NCBI GenBank assembly: GCA_018711185.1
Contig: DVIQ01000043.1
Location: 1 to 64,000 of the forward strand
Reading direction: 5' to 3'
DNA length: 64,000 nt
DNA from: Candidatus Limivivens intestinipullorum
GTDB taxonomy: Bacteria; Bacillota; Clostridia; Lachnospirales; Lachnospiraceae
Below are positions 37,981-46,905 of this stretch, piece by piece. The position numbers and the translations under genes are program-made. Position 1 is the first letter of the stretch, and every line of letters starts with the position of its first letter. The notes below the pieces were generated by a model that saw only the letters and a list, made by a program, of their open reading frames with translations, made no database searches and had not been told where the DNA came from.

Positions 37981-38005
37981 AAAGTCCGCCGCCGAATAGG
38001 CGGCA
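37981..38005. repeat. dispersed hairpin family B, copy 2
   Basis: This copy of the AAAGTCCGCCGCCGAATAGG unit followed by CGGCAT lies just upstream of the deacetylase gene. A third copy lies 110 bp away at 38091. Confidence 0.7.
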
Positions 38006-38023
38006 TACATTCAGGGATACCAA

Positions 38024-38076
38024 ATACGCCCGCCGGATTTTTTCGGGACGGCGCTACGCCTGTCCCGCGGGCGTAT
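38024..38076. repeat. long inverted repeat between two family B copies
   Basis: ATACGCCCGC (38024-38033) pairs with GCGGGCGTAT (38067-38076), and inner GGGAC/GTCCC extends the structure. It lies after the degV stop codon and may act as its terminator, although a clear T run is missing. Confidence 0.6.
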
Positions 38077-38090
38077 GCAGGTTTACTTTA

Positions 38091-38116
38091 AAAGTCCGCC
38101 GCCGATAGGCGGCATG
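38091..38116. repeat. dispersed hairpin family B, copy 3
   Basis: The sequence is the same as copy 2 but with one base missing in the loop (CCGATAGG). It ends just before the degV stop codon. Confidence 0.7.
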
Positions 38117-38121
38117 CCGGC

Positions 38122-39000
38122 TTACCTTAAGGTCCCGGCCCGTTTGCTGCAGGCTACTGCCAGAACTCCGGGACCCACATGGCAGGCTACGCTCAGTGAC
38201 AGCGGATCGCATTCAAATTCCATGCCGGGGAAAGCCGCGGCGATTTCCCGCTCCCACTCCTTCGCTTCCTGGGGATTCCCGGCATAAGCCGCGTGGAGGC
38301 GCATCTGCCCATCCGCCAAAGGCTTCGCGAAGCGGGTCTCTAAATCCTTTTTCATGGCGTCCAGCATGATTTTCTTGGCCTTGATCTTGCCCCTGGCCTT
38401 GGCGAAGGCGTCCAGCTTTTCTCCCTGAATCTGCAAAACCGGCTTCAGATTCAGAATCGTTCCAAGGGCAGCGGCTGCGGGCGTCACCCTTCCGCCCTTT
38501 TTCAGGTACTTGAGGGTCTCCACAACCAGATAAATGCTGGCTTCCAGGCTCTCCCTTTCCAGCAGCTCCTTAATGCCCGCGGCGTCCATCCCGCCCGCGG
38601 CCAGCTCTATGGCGTCACGCACTGACTGCTTCTGGGTAACGGAGATCCGCTGGTTGTTCACCACCTGAACCCGGCCGTCAAAATCCGCCGCCAGGGCCGT
38701 GGCCGTCTCGCAGGAAGCGCTCAGTCCACTGGACATGGGAATATGCACAACCTCATCATAGTCCTTCAAAAGCCGTTTCCAGGTACCCGTCAGATCCGCC
38801 GGAGAAGGCTGGGAAGTGCTGATCTCCTCATCCTCCGTGAGCTGCCGGTAAAAATCCTCCTGGGTCAGATCGATATCCTCAAGGTACATTTTTCCGTTAA
38901 TAAAAAACGGCATGGGCAGTACGGTAATACCCAGTTCCTCTGCCTGCTTCTGGGTGATTCCGCTGTTGCTGTCCGTCATAATCGCAATCTTTTTCATCAT
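38122..39000 (-). CDS. DegV family fatty-acid-binding protein
   Basis: This 292-residue protein starts 'KKIAIMTDSNSGITQKQAEELGITVLPMPF', the standard DegV opening. STSQPSPADL supplies the conserved Ser/Thr/Gln site near residue 65, and ISVTQKQ and GGRVTPAAAALG are further family positions. DegV proteins bind a fatty acid and in some Firmicutes act as FakB partners of a fatty-acid kinase. Either of the first two Met codons could start it. It lies between the deacetylase and a glycerophosphodiesterase, which may hint at lipid recycling. Confidence 0.9.
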   Translation of the reverse strand: MMKKIAIMTDSNSGITQKQAEELGITVLPMPFFINGKMYLEDIDLTQEDFYRQLTEDEEISTSQPSPADLTGTWKRLLKDYDEVVHIPMSSGLSASCETATALAADFDGRVQVVNNQRISVTQKQSVRDAIELAAGGMDAAGIKELLERESLEASIYLVVETLKYLKKGGRVTPAAAALGTILNLKPVLQIQGEKLDAFAKARGKIKAKKIMLDAMKKDLETRFAKPLADGQMRLHAAYAGNPQEAKEWEREIAAAFPGMEFECDPLSLSVACHVGPGVLAVACSKRAGTLR

Positions 39001-39055
39001 CCTTCACCTCTGCGCGCAGACGCGGCGCCGCTTTCCGGCCGCCGCCTCCTTCGGT

Positions 39056-39943
39056 TCATCCGGCGCGCTTTTCTTTCTGTTCCTGCTTATTTGAGTCAAA
39101 TTTGGGAAGATAATTTTCAAAAATCACAATCCCCCCATCCTCCCGTATTTTTTTATGGGTCAGCCGATCTCTCACCGTCCAGTTAAATTCCGCCACTCCG
39201 TAGAGCTTGCGGCAGAGCCTGAGGCTCAAAGACTTTCTGTCCAGGTGCTGGTACGCGATAAAATCCGGCCGCGAAAGCACATTGACAAACAGATTGTGCA
39301 TCAGAAAATCCCCGATGGGATTCACCATGGTCCCGTGGCGGCGGAAATGCTCGGTAAGCTGTCCCCGGACCATATCCGGACGGTTCCTGCGCAGCCACCA
39401 GAGCACTCTGGGATCAAAGGACTCGATACAGTAGCACCCCTGATACCCTTCCAGCTCGCGGCACACAGCCGCGCACAGCTCCCGGTAATCTCCTTTCACC
39501 GTTTTCAGTTCGATCACCAGAGGCGTGCGCCCGTTTACCAGCGCCAACACCTCCCCAAATGTGGGAATCCGCTCCCTGGTTTCCTCCAGCCGGTACTCTT
39601 TCAGCTCTTCCAGCGTCTTTTCATGGACCATCACATCCGCCCCACAGGTACGCTTCAGACTGTCGTCATGCATCACTACAAGTTTTCCGTCCAGGGTACG
39701 GTGGAGATCCAGCTCCATCCCATATCCCATGTCCGCGGCCCTGGCGAATGCGGCCAGAGAATTTTCCGGTATGCCGTTTGCCCGGTCGTGAAGCCCTCTG
39801 TGCGCGTAATCGAATTTCCGCAGTTCCTTCATCTCCGGTCTTTTTCTGAGGCTCGGTATCATACTGAACAGCCAAATTCCCCATATTACGGCGGCAATGC
39901 CTGCGGCTGCCGCCGCGATAATGAAAAGATTCATAAACGTCAT
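39056..39943 (-). CDS. glycerophosphodiester phosphodiesterase, membrane-anchored
   Basis: This 295-residue protein has an N-terminal membrane segment (about residues 5-27) and then the GDPD barrel. AHRGLHDRANGIPENSLAAF, MELDLHRTLDGKLVVMHDDSLKR and VIELK carry the metal-binding and catalytic His/Glu/Asp residues. It would release glycerol-3-phosphate from glycerophosphodiesters or lipoteichoic acid fragments. The gap to the DegV gene is about 55 bp in the same direction. Confidence 0.9.
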   Translation of the reverse strand: MTFMNLFIIAAAAAGIAAVIWGIWLFSMIPSLRKRPEMKELRKFDYAHRGLHDRANGIPENSLAAFARAADMGYGMELDLHRTLDGKLVVMHDDSLKRTCGADVMVHEKTLEELKEYRLEETRERIPTFGEVLALVNGRTPLVIELKTVKGDYRELCAAVCRELEGYQGCYCIESFDPRVLWWLRRNRPDMVRGQLTEHFRRHGTMVNPIGDFLMHNLFVNVLSRPDFIAYQHLDRKSLSLRLCRKLYGVAEFNWTVRDRLTHKKIREDGGIVIFENYLPKFDSNKQEQKEKRAG

Positions 39944-40016
39944 ACGTCATCCGGTCCTTTCTTTTTGTTTTCACCTCTGGTATCGCATACCTCTAGTATC
40001 GCATATTTTCCGTTTT

Positions 40017-40475
40017 TTATCGAGGTTTCTTTTTAAAAAGTTCTTTTCTGTGGCGCTTACGGACGCTTAAGAACCACTTCCCGCCCGTACAATCGTTCAC
40101 CACAGCCGTCGCAAGATAAAACGCCGGCACGCAGACCTCCAGTATAACGCCCGTGGCTGCCGTCCAGTGCACGGCGCGCAGAGCCAGCCCCAGGACGCCG
40201 GAGAGAATTGCCATGGCAAGAACCGCCGTCCCCAGGTATACATACCGGTGGATACACCGCCGCCCGGCGGCTGCGTGAAATCCGCCCACCGCGCAGAGAA
40301 TCTCAAGAACAGCCTGGACAATCAAAAGCCAGGACGCCAGCATAATGGCCTGGTTTTCCAGAAACATCTGGCTTTCATGCAGAATCAGCGTCGCAGCGAG
40401 CTGCGCCAGATAGGCAAGCCCGGTCAAAAACATGAAAATACTGGACAGCCGGAGCAAACTTGTATTTCTTTTCAT
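40017..40475 (-). CDS. small four-helix membrane protein, function unknown
   Basis: This 152-residue protein has four predicted membrane helices (about residues 8-30, 43-65, 78-99 and 104-125) and a basic C-terminal tail (RKRHRKELFKKKPR). I recognise no family. It starts 15 bp after the MATE transporter stop with an AAAGG site, so it is the third gene of the aldo/keto reductase-MATE operon. Confidence 0.7.
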   Translation of the reverse strand: MKRNTSLLRLSSIFMFLTGLAYLAQLAATLILHESQMFLENQAIMLASWLLIVQAVLEILCAVGGFHAAAGRRCIHRYVYLGTAVLAMAILSGVLGLALRAVHWTAATGVILEVCVPAFYLATAVVNDCTGGKWFLSVRKRHRKELFKKKPR

Positions 40476-40490
40476 AATCGCCAGCCTTTC

Positions 40491-41888
40491 TTACGCCTTT
40501 CCCGGCTCCCTGCACAGTTTGCGCACAGTAAAGAGCATCGTCACAAAGCTTGCCGTCCCTCCCAGAAAATTGGAAATGGGCTCGGCAACGAATACGCCGT
40601 TTACGCCAAGTCCCGCCACATGGGGCAGAATCAGCGTCAGGGGCACTACAATAATGACCTTTCGCAGAAGGGAGAAGAACACAGCCTGCTTCGACTGCCC
40701 CAGTCCCACAAAGGTAGACTGCCCCGCGAACTGCAAAGCCATCATAAAGAACCCGAAGAAATAAATCCGCATGGCCGGCGCTCCCTTTGCCAGAAGCTCC
40801 GGGTCGGAATTAAAAATATGGATCAGCGGCTCCGGAAACAGGAATGCCAGCAGCCATGCCAGGAAGGTATAAATAATGCACACAGCACTGGTGAAAGCGA
40901 TCCCTCTTTTTATCCGGTCGAACTTTCTCGCGCCGAAATTATACCCCAGAACCGGCTGGGAGGCGTTTGTCACCCCTTGGATAGGCAGAGAAATCACATC
41001 CCGCACCGAGTTGAGCACCGTCATAATTCCCACATAGAGGTCTCCTCCCTGGGCGCGCAGGGTGGAGTTGCAGGCGATCTGGACAATGCCGTTGGTGGCC
41101 GACATAATAAAGCCGGCAGTCCCAAGACCGGTAATTTCCCGGATAATCTTTCCCTCCGGCCGCAGATTGCTCTTCCGTATCCTGAGCAGGGTTTTCTTTC
41201 CGTTCAGGAAAAGCATAACCCATGCCGCGGATAAGCACTGGGAAATGATCGTGGCCAGAGCCGCGCCGGAAACGCCCATGTCAAATACAAAAATGAAGAT
41301 CGGGTCCAGGACAATATTCGCCGCGGCTCCCAAAAGAATCGTCATCATGCCGGTGCGTCCAAAGCCCTGGGAATTGATAAATCCATTCATACCCGTCCCC
41401 ACCATGGCAAAGGGGGTTCCCAGCAGATAGATCATCAGGTACTCCCTGGCATACGGGTATGTGGCGTCGCTGGCCCCGAACAGATACAGGACCGGCTTCA
41501 TAAACCCATACCCCAGAACCATCAGAAGAGCAGAAAAGCACAGAAGCATCAGAAAAGTATTCCCCATGATGTGCTCTGCCCTGTTTTCGTCGTGGCGTCC
41601 TCTGGCGATGGAACACAGCGGAGCGCCTCCCATCCCAAAAAGGTTGGTAAATGCCGAAATAATCGTGATAATCGGGAACGTCAGTCCCAGCCCCGTCAGA
41701 GCCAGGGCAGACGCGCCCGGCAGGTGGCCGATATAAATCCTGTCCACGATATTGTACAAAACCTGGACAAGCTGGGCCACCGTCATAGGAACGGCAAGGG
41801 AGAGAATGTGGCCGGAGACGCTGCCTGTGGAAAAATCATTCTGGTCTCCGGTCTCTTTTCTTCCCGCCGCCTGTTTTTTTACGGTCAA
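40491..41888 (-). CDS. MATE family multidrug/sodium antiporter
   Basis: This 465-residue protein has twelve predicted membrane segments and the MATE opening 'ILSLAVPMTVAQLVQVLYNIVDRIYIGHLPG'. The TTG start at 41888 overlaps the TGA of the upstream gene (TTGA), with GAGG about ten bases before it; the next in-frame ATG would remove part of helix 1. It is translationally coupled to the aldo/keto reductase. The substrate cannot be inferred. Confidence 0.9.
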   Translation of the reverse strand: MTVKKQAAGRKETGDQNDFSTGSVSGHILSLAVPMTVAQLVQVLYNIVDRIYIGHLPGASALALTGLGLTFPIITIISAFTNLFGMGGAPLCSIARGRHDENRAEHIMGNTFLMLLCFSALLMVLGYGFMKPVLYLFGASDATYPYAREYLMIYLLGTPFAMVGTGMNGFINSQGFGRTGMMTILLGAAANIVLDPIFIFVFDMGVSGAALATIISQCLSAAWVMLFLNGKKTLLRIRKSNLRPEGKIIREITGLGTAGFIMSATNGIVQIACNSTLRAQGGDLYVGIMTVLNSVRDVISLPIQGVTNASQPVLGYNFGARKFDRIKRGIAFTSAVCIIYTFLAWLLAFLFPEPLIHIFNSDPELLAKGAPAMRIYFFGFFMMALQFAGQSTFVGLGQSKQAVFFSLLRKVIIVVPLTLILPHVAGLGVNGVFVAEPISNFLGGTASFVTMLFTVRKLCREPGKA

Positions 41889-43015
41889 TTTCCGGATTCC
41901 TCGAAGGTTTCCCGGATCACCTGCATCTCGCCGCTTATATTAATATGCTGCGGGCAGGCCTTTTCGCATCGTTTGCAGGCAACACAGGCATCCGCCTTTA
42001 CGTCAAGGACCGCGTAATCCTTCGCGGCCGCCTCCTTTCCATCTACCGGAACCCGGTTATAGATGGAAAAGATCCCCGGAATATCCAGACCGGAGGGGCA
42101 GGGCATACAGTAACGGCACTTTGTACACTTTACCAGAGCCATGGTGTCGAAAATTTCCTTTGCCTTTCCAAAGACTGCCCGCTCTTCCTCCGTCAGCATC
42201 CCGGCGCCGGACCGGTCCGCATAGAGCAGGTTGTCCTCCACCTGCTTCTCCGCGCTCATACCTGAGAGCAGAAGACTCACCTCCGGCTGATCCCAGATAA
42301 AGTCCAGAGCCCACTCTACCGGCGTTTTTCCGGCCGGGAACGTTTCCGCCAGATGCAGGGAAACGTCCGCCAGCTTTCCGCCCCGCAGAGGCTCCATAAT
42401 CACCACGCCCAGACCTTTCCCGGCCGCGTAGCGCAGCCCTTCCGTTCCGGCCTGATGACAGACATCCACATAGTTATACTGAATCTGGCAGAACTCCCAT
42501 CCATCGTAAGCGTCGATAATCTTCTTAAAGGAATCCAGATTATCATGGAAAGAAAAACCCAGATGACGGATTTTCCCCTCTTCTTTTGCCTTTTCCATAT
42601 GGGAAATCAGATGAAACTTCTTTACCGTATTTTCAAACCGGTTCCCATCCAGGGCGTGAAGAAGATAAAAATCGATGTGATCCGTTTTCAGCTTCGCCAG
42701 CTGTTCATCCAGAATTCTGTCAAAATCCTCCTCTTTTTTCAGCAGCCAAACCGGACATTTGTCCGCCAGATATACCTTATCCCGGTATCCGTCCTCAAGG
42801 GCGATGCCCACGACTTCTTCGCTTTCTCCGCCGTGGTAGGGATAAGCGGTATCCACATAGTTCACTCCGTTGTCAATGGCGTTTCGCAGCATGGTAATCG
42901 CCCGCTGCCGGTCGATTACGCGCTTCTCATCCTTCTCAACGGTCGGAAAACGCATGCAGCCAAAACCCAGGGCAGACACACGGATCCCTGTTTTTCCAAA
43001 ACTGCGGTACTTCAT
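41885..43015 (-). CDS. aldo/keto reductase with C-terminal ferredoxin domain
   Basis: This 376-residue protein has an aldo/keto reductase barrel (residues 1 to about 270, 'MKYRSFGKTGIRVSALGFGCMR', with the DTAYPYHGGESE segment) fused to a 4Fe-4S domain. Two Cys clusters, CTKCRYCMPCPSGLDIP and CVACKRCEKACPQHI, would hold two iron-sulfur centres. Such fusions are common in anaerobes and probably couple sugar or aldehyde reduction to ferredoxin-like electron flow. It is first in the operon with the MATE gene. Confidence 0.92.
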   Translation of the reverse strand: MKYRSFGKTGIRVSALGFGCMRFPTVEKDEKRVIDRQRAITMLRNAIDNGVNYVDTAYPYHGGESEEVVGIALEDGYRDKVYLADKCPVWLLKKEEDFDRILDEQLAKLKTDHIDFYLLHALDGNRFENTVKKFHLISHMEKAKEEGKIRHLGFSFHDNLDSFKKIIDAYDGWEFCQIQYNYVDVCHQAGTEGLRYAAGKGLGVVIMEPLRGGKLADVSLHLAETFPAGKTPVEWALDFIWDQPEVSLLLSGMSAEKQVEDNLLYADRSGAGMLTEEERAVFGKAKEIFDTMALVKCTKCRYCMPCPSGLDIPGIFSIYNRVPVDGKEAAAKDYAVLDVKADACVACKRCEKACPQHINISGEMQVIRETFEESGN

Positions 43016-43091
43016 AATATACAGCCTCCATCTTTCGTTTTATATTAATGATATACGCTTATCCGCCGTCAAGTCAAGTCTTTCTTATACC

Positions 43092-44333
43092 TCATTTATG
43101 ATCTTCTGTGCAGTAAATCTCATATACCTGCGGGTCCTCCAAAATAGTAAGGAGAAGCTCCTTCTTGGCCGCAACCGCAAACCCGTAAACCATAAGACCG
43201 TTTTCTTCCACATAGTCCGCGGCCAGATCCAGCGTTTCCGCGTCCGGGGCGTCCTCCATCATGGAAAGGAAATCCTTTTGATCCGCCGTGTAGCGCAGCA
43301 GACTGGTAAAATGCCTGGACATGAACTCCTCGGAAGCCAGATTTTCTTCCGTGTCCTCGTTCCAGGACGGAAACAGCTCCGGATACCGCTCCTTATCCCA
43401 GTTCCAGCCGTCTTTTACGATGCCGGAAGGAACGCCCCAGAAAAATCCAAGGTTTTCCGGGTAAAACCGCCTGCTCTCCCCGGCTTCATACAGCTGGTAG
43501 CCATCCGAGGTTTTTACGGCGCACCAGGCGTACAGCCCGTCCTCGTCCAGAGAAGACAGGTACTTTACGAATTCCTCATAGGGCAGCATCTCATCCAGCG
43601 TCACATACGCCAGATACAGGGTATCGTCGTCCAGGCCTTCCAGCGCCTCCCGGCTGGACTGGGGTCCTCCGGCTATACCGTGGAGCATATTGTCCTCTTT
43701 CGCGTAAAGCTCTCTAAGGCTCTCGCTTCCCGTCCCCTCTGCCTGAAACCATCCAAAAACATTCCCTGTAGGCCTTGTCAGAATATTCGGATCATAAAGC
43801 GTAAGCGCTCCTCTCTCCACGCGCCCGATCACATCGTATATGCGCCCCGTAAGGCTGTAGCTCTGCGTGACGCGGATATCATAGCACCCGTAGCCCCGGT
43901 CCCTGACCAGGACATTGTCCCGGATCTGACCCGGCAGCGCCAACTCCGAGTACACCGCCAGATCTGTCTGCATCTGGTTCTGAAACTCTCCCAGCTGCTT
44001 TCCCGGATCATAAAAGAACAGATCCACCGTCTTTGGCACCACAAAAATCAGAAGCATGACAACGGCAAAAACCGCCACACCCACAAAGATGCCCAGCTTC
44101 AGAAACGCCCGGCGGATAGCCCGGCGGATGGCGTCTGTCATGACCTTTTGTCCATCCCCTGCCTTAGGCGTCTCCCCTTCTTCCTTCCAGAACAGCTCCG
44201 CCTCTTTTTCCTCCCGGTCAACCAGATACTCTCCGATTGCCTCCTGGCGCTCGATGGCCCGTTCCAGTCGTTCCGTCTCCTCCGGATTCAGCTCTCCCTT
44301 TTTATACCGCTCAATCATTTCCCGATACGTCAT
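43092..44333 (-). CDS. anti-sigma factor of the adjacent ECF sigma factor
   Basis: This protein of about 413 residues has a cytoplasmic N-terminal segment, a single membrane helix ('AFLKLGIFVGVAVFAVVMLLIFVV', about residues 80-103) and a large extracytoplasmic domain resembling the sigma-factor-regulator C-terminal family. The second ATG (44333) is preferred because GGAGG is nine bases upstream. Its start lies inside the end of the sigma factor gene, the usual arrangement for a sigma/anti-sigma pair. It should hold the sigma factor inactive at the membrane until a signal is sensed. Confidence 0.82.
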   Translation of the reverse strand: MTYREMIERYKKGELNPEETERLERAIERQEAIGEYLVDREEKEAELFWKEEGETPKAGDGQKVMTDAIRRAIRRAFLKLGIFVGVAVFAVVMLLIFVVPKTVDLFFYDPGKQLGEFQNQMQTDLAVYSELALPGQIRDNVLVRDRGYGCYDIRVTQSYSLTGRIYDVIGRVERGALTLYDPNILTRPTGNVFGWFQAEGTGSESLRELYAKEDNMLHGIAGGPQSSREALEGLDDDTLYLAYVTLDEMLPYEEFVKYLSSLDEDGLYAWCAVKTSDGYQLYEAGESRRFYPENLGFFWGVPSGIVKDGWNWDKERYPELFPSWNEDTEENLASEEFMSRHFTSLLRYTADQKDFLSMMEDAPDAETLDLAADYVEENGLMVYGFAVAAKKELLLTILEDPQVYEIYCTEDHK

Positions 44334-44817
44334 ATCCATGCCCCTCCATAAAACTTTTCAGCTGTTTTCTTCCCCGATGGCTCTGTACTCTGACATTTTC
44401 CTGGGAAAGTCCCAGCACCCTGGCGATCTCCTTCAGGGAAAGTCCGCCGAAGTACTGCATTTCCAGGATCTCTCTTTTTCGGATGTCCAGGGAGCAAAGT
44501 CCCTGGTACAAAAGACGGTTCCGCTCGGTACGCAGCACGCTTTCCATGCCGTCATCCGGGGAGAACCCCTCCGGCAGCTCCTCCCGGGGGCTCTCCCTTT
44601 CCTCCCTCTTTCGGTAGTTGAAGAAGAGGTTGCGGGCGACCGTGTACAGCCAGGCCCGGACATTCCCATGTCCCCTGGGAAGGGACAGCATCGCTTTTAA
44701 AAACGTGTCCTGAAGCAGATCCTCCGCGGCCGCTTTCTGCCCGCACAGAGAATACAGATAAAGATACAGCTCCTGTCCGTAGGCTTCGTAAAGTGCCTGA
44801 ATCACATCCTGTTCCAC
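44311..44817 (-). CDS. ECF-type RNA polymerase sigma factor
   Basis: This 168-residue protein has the region 2 segment (AAAEDLLQDTFLKAMLSLPR... VRAWLYTVARNLFFNYRK) and region 4 helix-turn-helix (LGLSQENVRVQSHRGRKQLK). No other domains are present, as in ECF sigma factors. It starts at a GTG with GGGGAGG seven bases before it. Region 4 ends in an overlap of 23 bp with the anti-sigma gene. Confidence 0.93.
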   Translation of the reverse strand: MEQDVIQALYEAYGQELYLYLYSLCGQKAAAEDLLQDTFLKAMLSLPRGHGNVRAWLYTVARNLFFNYRKREERESPREELPEGFSPDDGMESVLRTERNRLLYQGLCSLDIRKREILEMQYFGGLSLKEIARVLGLSQENVRVQSHRGRKQLKSFMEGHGYDVSGND

Positions 44818-44863
44818 CCGCTCACCTCCCCTCTCATTAATAAAACAATCTTCCTGGAAAAAT

Positions 44864-44869
44864 GTTACA
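44864..44869 (-). promoter_or_regulatory. possible autoregulatory ECF promoter -35 element
   Basis: On the minus strand TGTAAC followed by ATTTTT resembles the AAC-type -35 element of ECF promoters, 47 bp before the sigma factor start. No convincing -10 was identified. Confidence 0.3.
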
Positions 44870-44894
44870 CCAAAAAAATTTCTTTTTCTATTAT

Positions 44895-44923
44895 TTTACA
44901 TCCTTTTCTCCTTGGAGTATAAT
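44895..44923 (+). promoter_or_regulatory. sigma-A promoter of the condensation-fold membrane protein gene
   Basis: TTTACA (44895-44900) is followed after 17 bp by a perfect TATAAT (44918-44923). Confidence 0.75.
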
Positions 44924-44956
44924 AAAAGAAAGAAAATCTGAAAGGGGGCTTTGCTT

Positions 44957-46768
44957 ATGGAGCGTTTGAGGGGAAAATGGCGGAAGCTGGACAATGCGGC
45001 CCTGGCTTTTCCCGCTGCCACGGGAAAAAAGGACAGCCGGGTTTTCCGCTTTTACTGCCTTTTGAATGAGCAGGTCCGACAGGAGCCTCTCCAGAGAGCC
45101 TTGGAGCAGACCATGGAAAAATACCCTCTGTATCAGGCCGTCCTGCGCAAAGGGCTCTTCTGGTTCTATCTGGAGCACCGGGATATCCGCCCTCTGGCCC
45201 TGGCTGAGAGACGTCCTCCCTGCAGCAAGCTTTATATTCCGGACCGAAAGACCCTTCTCTTTGAAGTGTCTTACCATAAAAACCGCATAAATTTCGAAGT
45301 TTTTCACGGGCTCACCGACGGTACCGGGGCCATGCGCTTTTTAAAGGAGCTGGTGAAAAATTATCTCCGGACAGTACACCCGGATGCTGTTCTTCCCGAT
45401 CTTTTGGAGGAAGACGCCGTCACCCAGACCGACCAGGAGCAGGACAGCTTTTCCCGGTATTATTCCGGAAAGTCCGGCGAAAAAAAAGAAAAAAAGCGCA
45501 AGGCCTGCAGGCTTTCAGGAGCTGTCCTGGAACAGGACGAAATGGAAATCCTGGAGGCGGTTCTGCCGGTTCATGAGGTGCTGGCAAAAGCCCATGAGTG
45601 TCATGTCTCCGTCACGGTTCTGATCACCGCCATGTTTCTCTGGGCCATACATGAGGAAGTTCCCAGGCTTCAGGCCAGGCGTCCCATCACCCTCATGGTT
45701 CCGGTGAACCTGCGCAATTATTTTCCCTCCCACTCCATGACGAATTTCTTCGGATGGATTGAGGTGGGGTATACCTTCGAGGAGAGCACCACCTTTGCGG
45801 ATGTGCTGCTAAAGGTCCGCCGGCTTTTTGAGCGGGAGCTTGTAAAGGAAAGGCTGGGAGCCCATTTTAATGAGCTGGTAAAGCTTGAGAAAAACCCCCT
45901 TCTGCGGGCGGTTCCCCTGGAAATCAAGCAGCTTTTCCTGATGGCCGGCACTACCCTTGGCGGGCGCAGCATCACTTCCGTCTACTCCAATATCGGTGTG
46001 GTGCGGATGCCCGCGGAATACGAGGCTTACATCCAGCGCTTCGGCTTTTTTGCCAGCACAGACCGGCTGCAGCTTTGCAGCTGCTCTTACAAGGACAGCC
46101 TGGTTCTTGGATTTACCTCGAAAATTCCCGACGGGAATATCCAGCGGAACTTTCTCAAGCTTGCCCGGGATATGGGCATCGGCTGCCAGGAGCTTTCCCA
46201 GGATTATCCGGGCGTCCCTGCCGGGCGGCCGGCCAGATGGCGGCAGCTGTACCGGATCTTTTCCTTCTTATGCCTCGCGGCGGCAGTCATCTGCGGCATG
46301 ACGGATTTTTTAATCAGCCATGAAATCACCTGGTCCGCCTTCGCTGCCGGAATCTGCCTGATAACCTGGGTTCTGGTATCCGTGACCTACCGAAAACGGC
46401 GAAATCCCCTGAAGGGCATCTCGTGGCTGCTGATTTTGTTTTCCGGATCCTGCGCTCTTCTTGATTATTTTACCGGCTGGCATGGCTGGTCCGTGGATTT
46501 TGTATTTCCCATCGCCTGCCTGGTTGTCCTGTTCTCCATGGGACTCATCACAAAAGTACTCCAGCTTGAGCCCTCCGAGTACCTCTTTTATCTGATTCAG
46601 GGCTGTGCCTTTGGAATCCTGCCTCTTCTTCTTTTTATCGCGGGCATTATAAAGGTTCCGGCTCCCTCTGTTCTCTGCGGAGGAGTCAGCTTTCTGTTTT
46701 TCATGGCTCTTATGATATTCCGCCCCGGCGAAGTTCGGAGAGAAATGCACAAAAAATTCCGGCTGTGA
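44957..46768 (+). CDS. membrane-anchored condensation/acyltransferase-fold protein, function unknown
   Basis: This 603-residue protein joins an N-terminal half of condensation-domain/alcohol-acetyltransferase type to a C-terminal membrane region. The motif FHGLTDGTG (about residue 113) matches HxxxDG of the fold, and 'VFRFYCLLNEQV' and 'PVNLRNYFPSHSMTNFFGW' fit acyltransferase relatives. From about residue 430 six membrane helices follow, of the kind I recall as DUF6320. The ATG at 44957 has AGGGGG eight bases upstream. It stands alone between its promoter and the terminator at 46816. The reaction is not known; acylation of a wall or lipid-linked molecule is a guess. Confidence 0.72.
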   Translation: MERLRGKWRKLDNAALAFPAATGKKDSRVFRFYCLLNEQVRQEPLQRALEQTMEKYPLYQAVLRKGLFWFYLEHRDIRPLALAERRPPCSKLYIPDRKTLLFEVSYHKNRINFEVFHGLTDGTGAMRFLKELVKNYLRTVHPDAVLPDLLEEDAVTQTDQEQDSFSRYYSGKSGEKKEKKRKACRLSGAVLEQDEMEILEAVLPVHEVLAKAHECHVSVTVLITAMFLWAIHEEVPRLQARRPITLMVPVNLRNYFPSHSMTNFFGWIEVGYTFEESTTFADVLLKVRRLFERELVKERLGAHFNELVKLEKNPLLRAVPLEIKQLFLMAGTTLGGRSITSVYSNIGVVRMPAEYEAYIQRFGFFASTDRLQLCSCSYKDSLVLGFTSKIPDGNIQRNFLKLARDMGIGCQELSQDYPGVPAGRPARWRQLYRIFSFLCLAAAVICGMTDFLISHEITWSAFAAGICLITWVLVSVTYRKRRNPLKGISWLLILFSGSCALLDYFTGWHGWSVDFVFPIACLVVLFSMGLITKVLQLEPSEYLFYLIQGCAFGILPLLLFIAGIIKVPAPSVLCGGVSFLFFMALMIFRPGEVRREMHKKFRL

Positions 46769-46815
46769 TTTGAGCCGGGGTCAAATACTCATACAGGCAT
46801 GGGCGCGGCCAGTGC

Positions 46816-46867
46816 AAAAAGGGTCTGTCGGGAAACAGCGATTTCTATTTCCCGGCAGATCCTTTTT
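46816..46867. terminator. bidirectional terminator
   Basis: AAAAAGGGTCTGTCGGGAAA (46816-46835) and TTTCCCGGCAGATCCTTTTT (46848-46867) form a near-perfect 20-bp stem bordered by A and T runs. It serves the plus-strand gene before it and the minus-strand AraC gene after it. Confidence 0.88.
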
Positions 46868-46905
46868 CATCTCTTTTTCTCGTATCTTGATCCTGAAAGC
46901 CTTGT

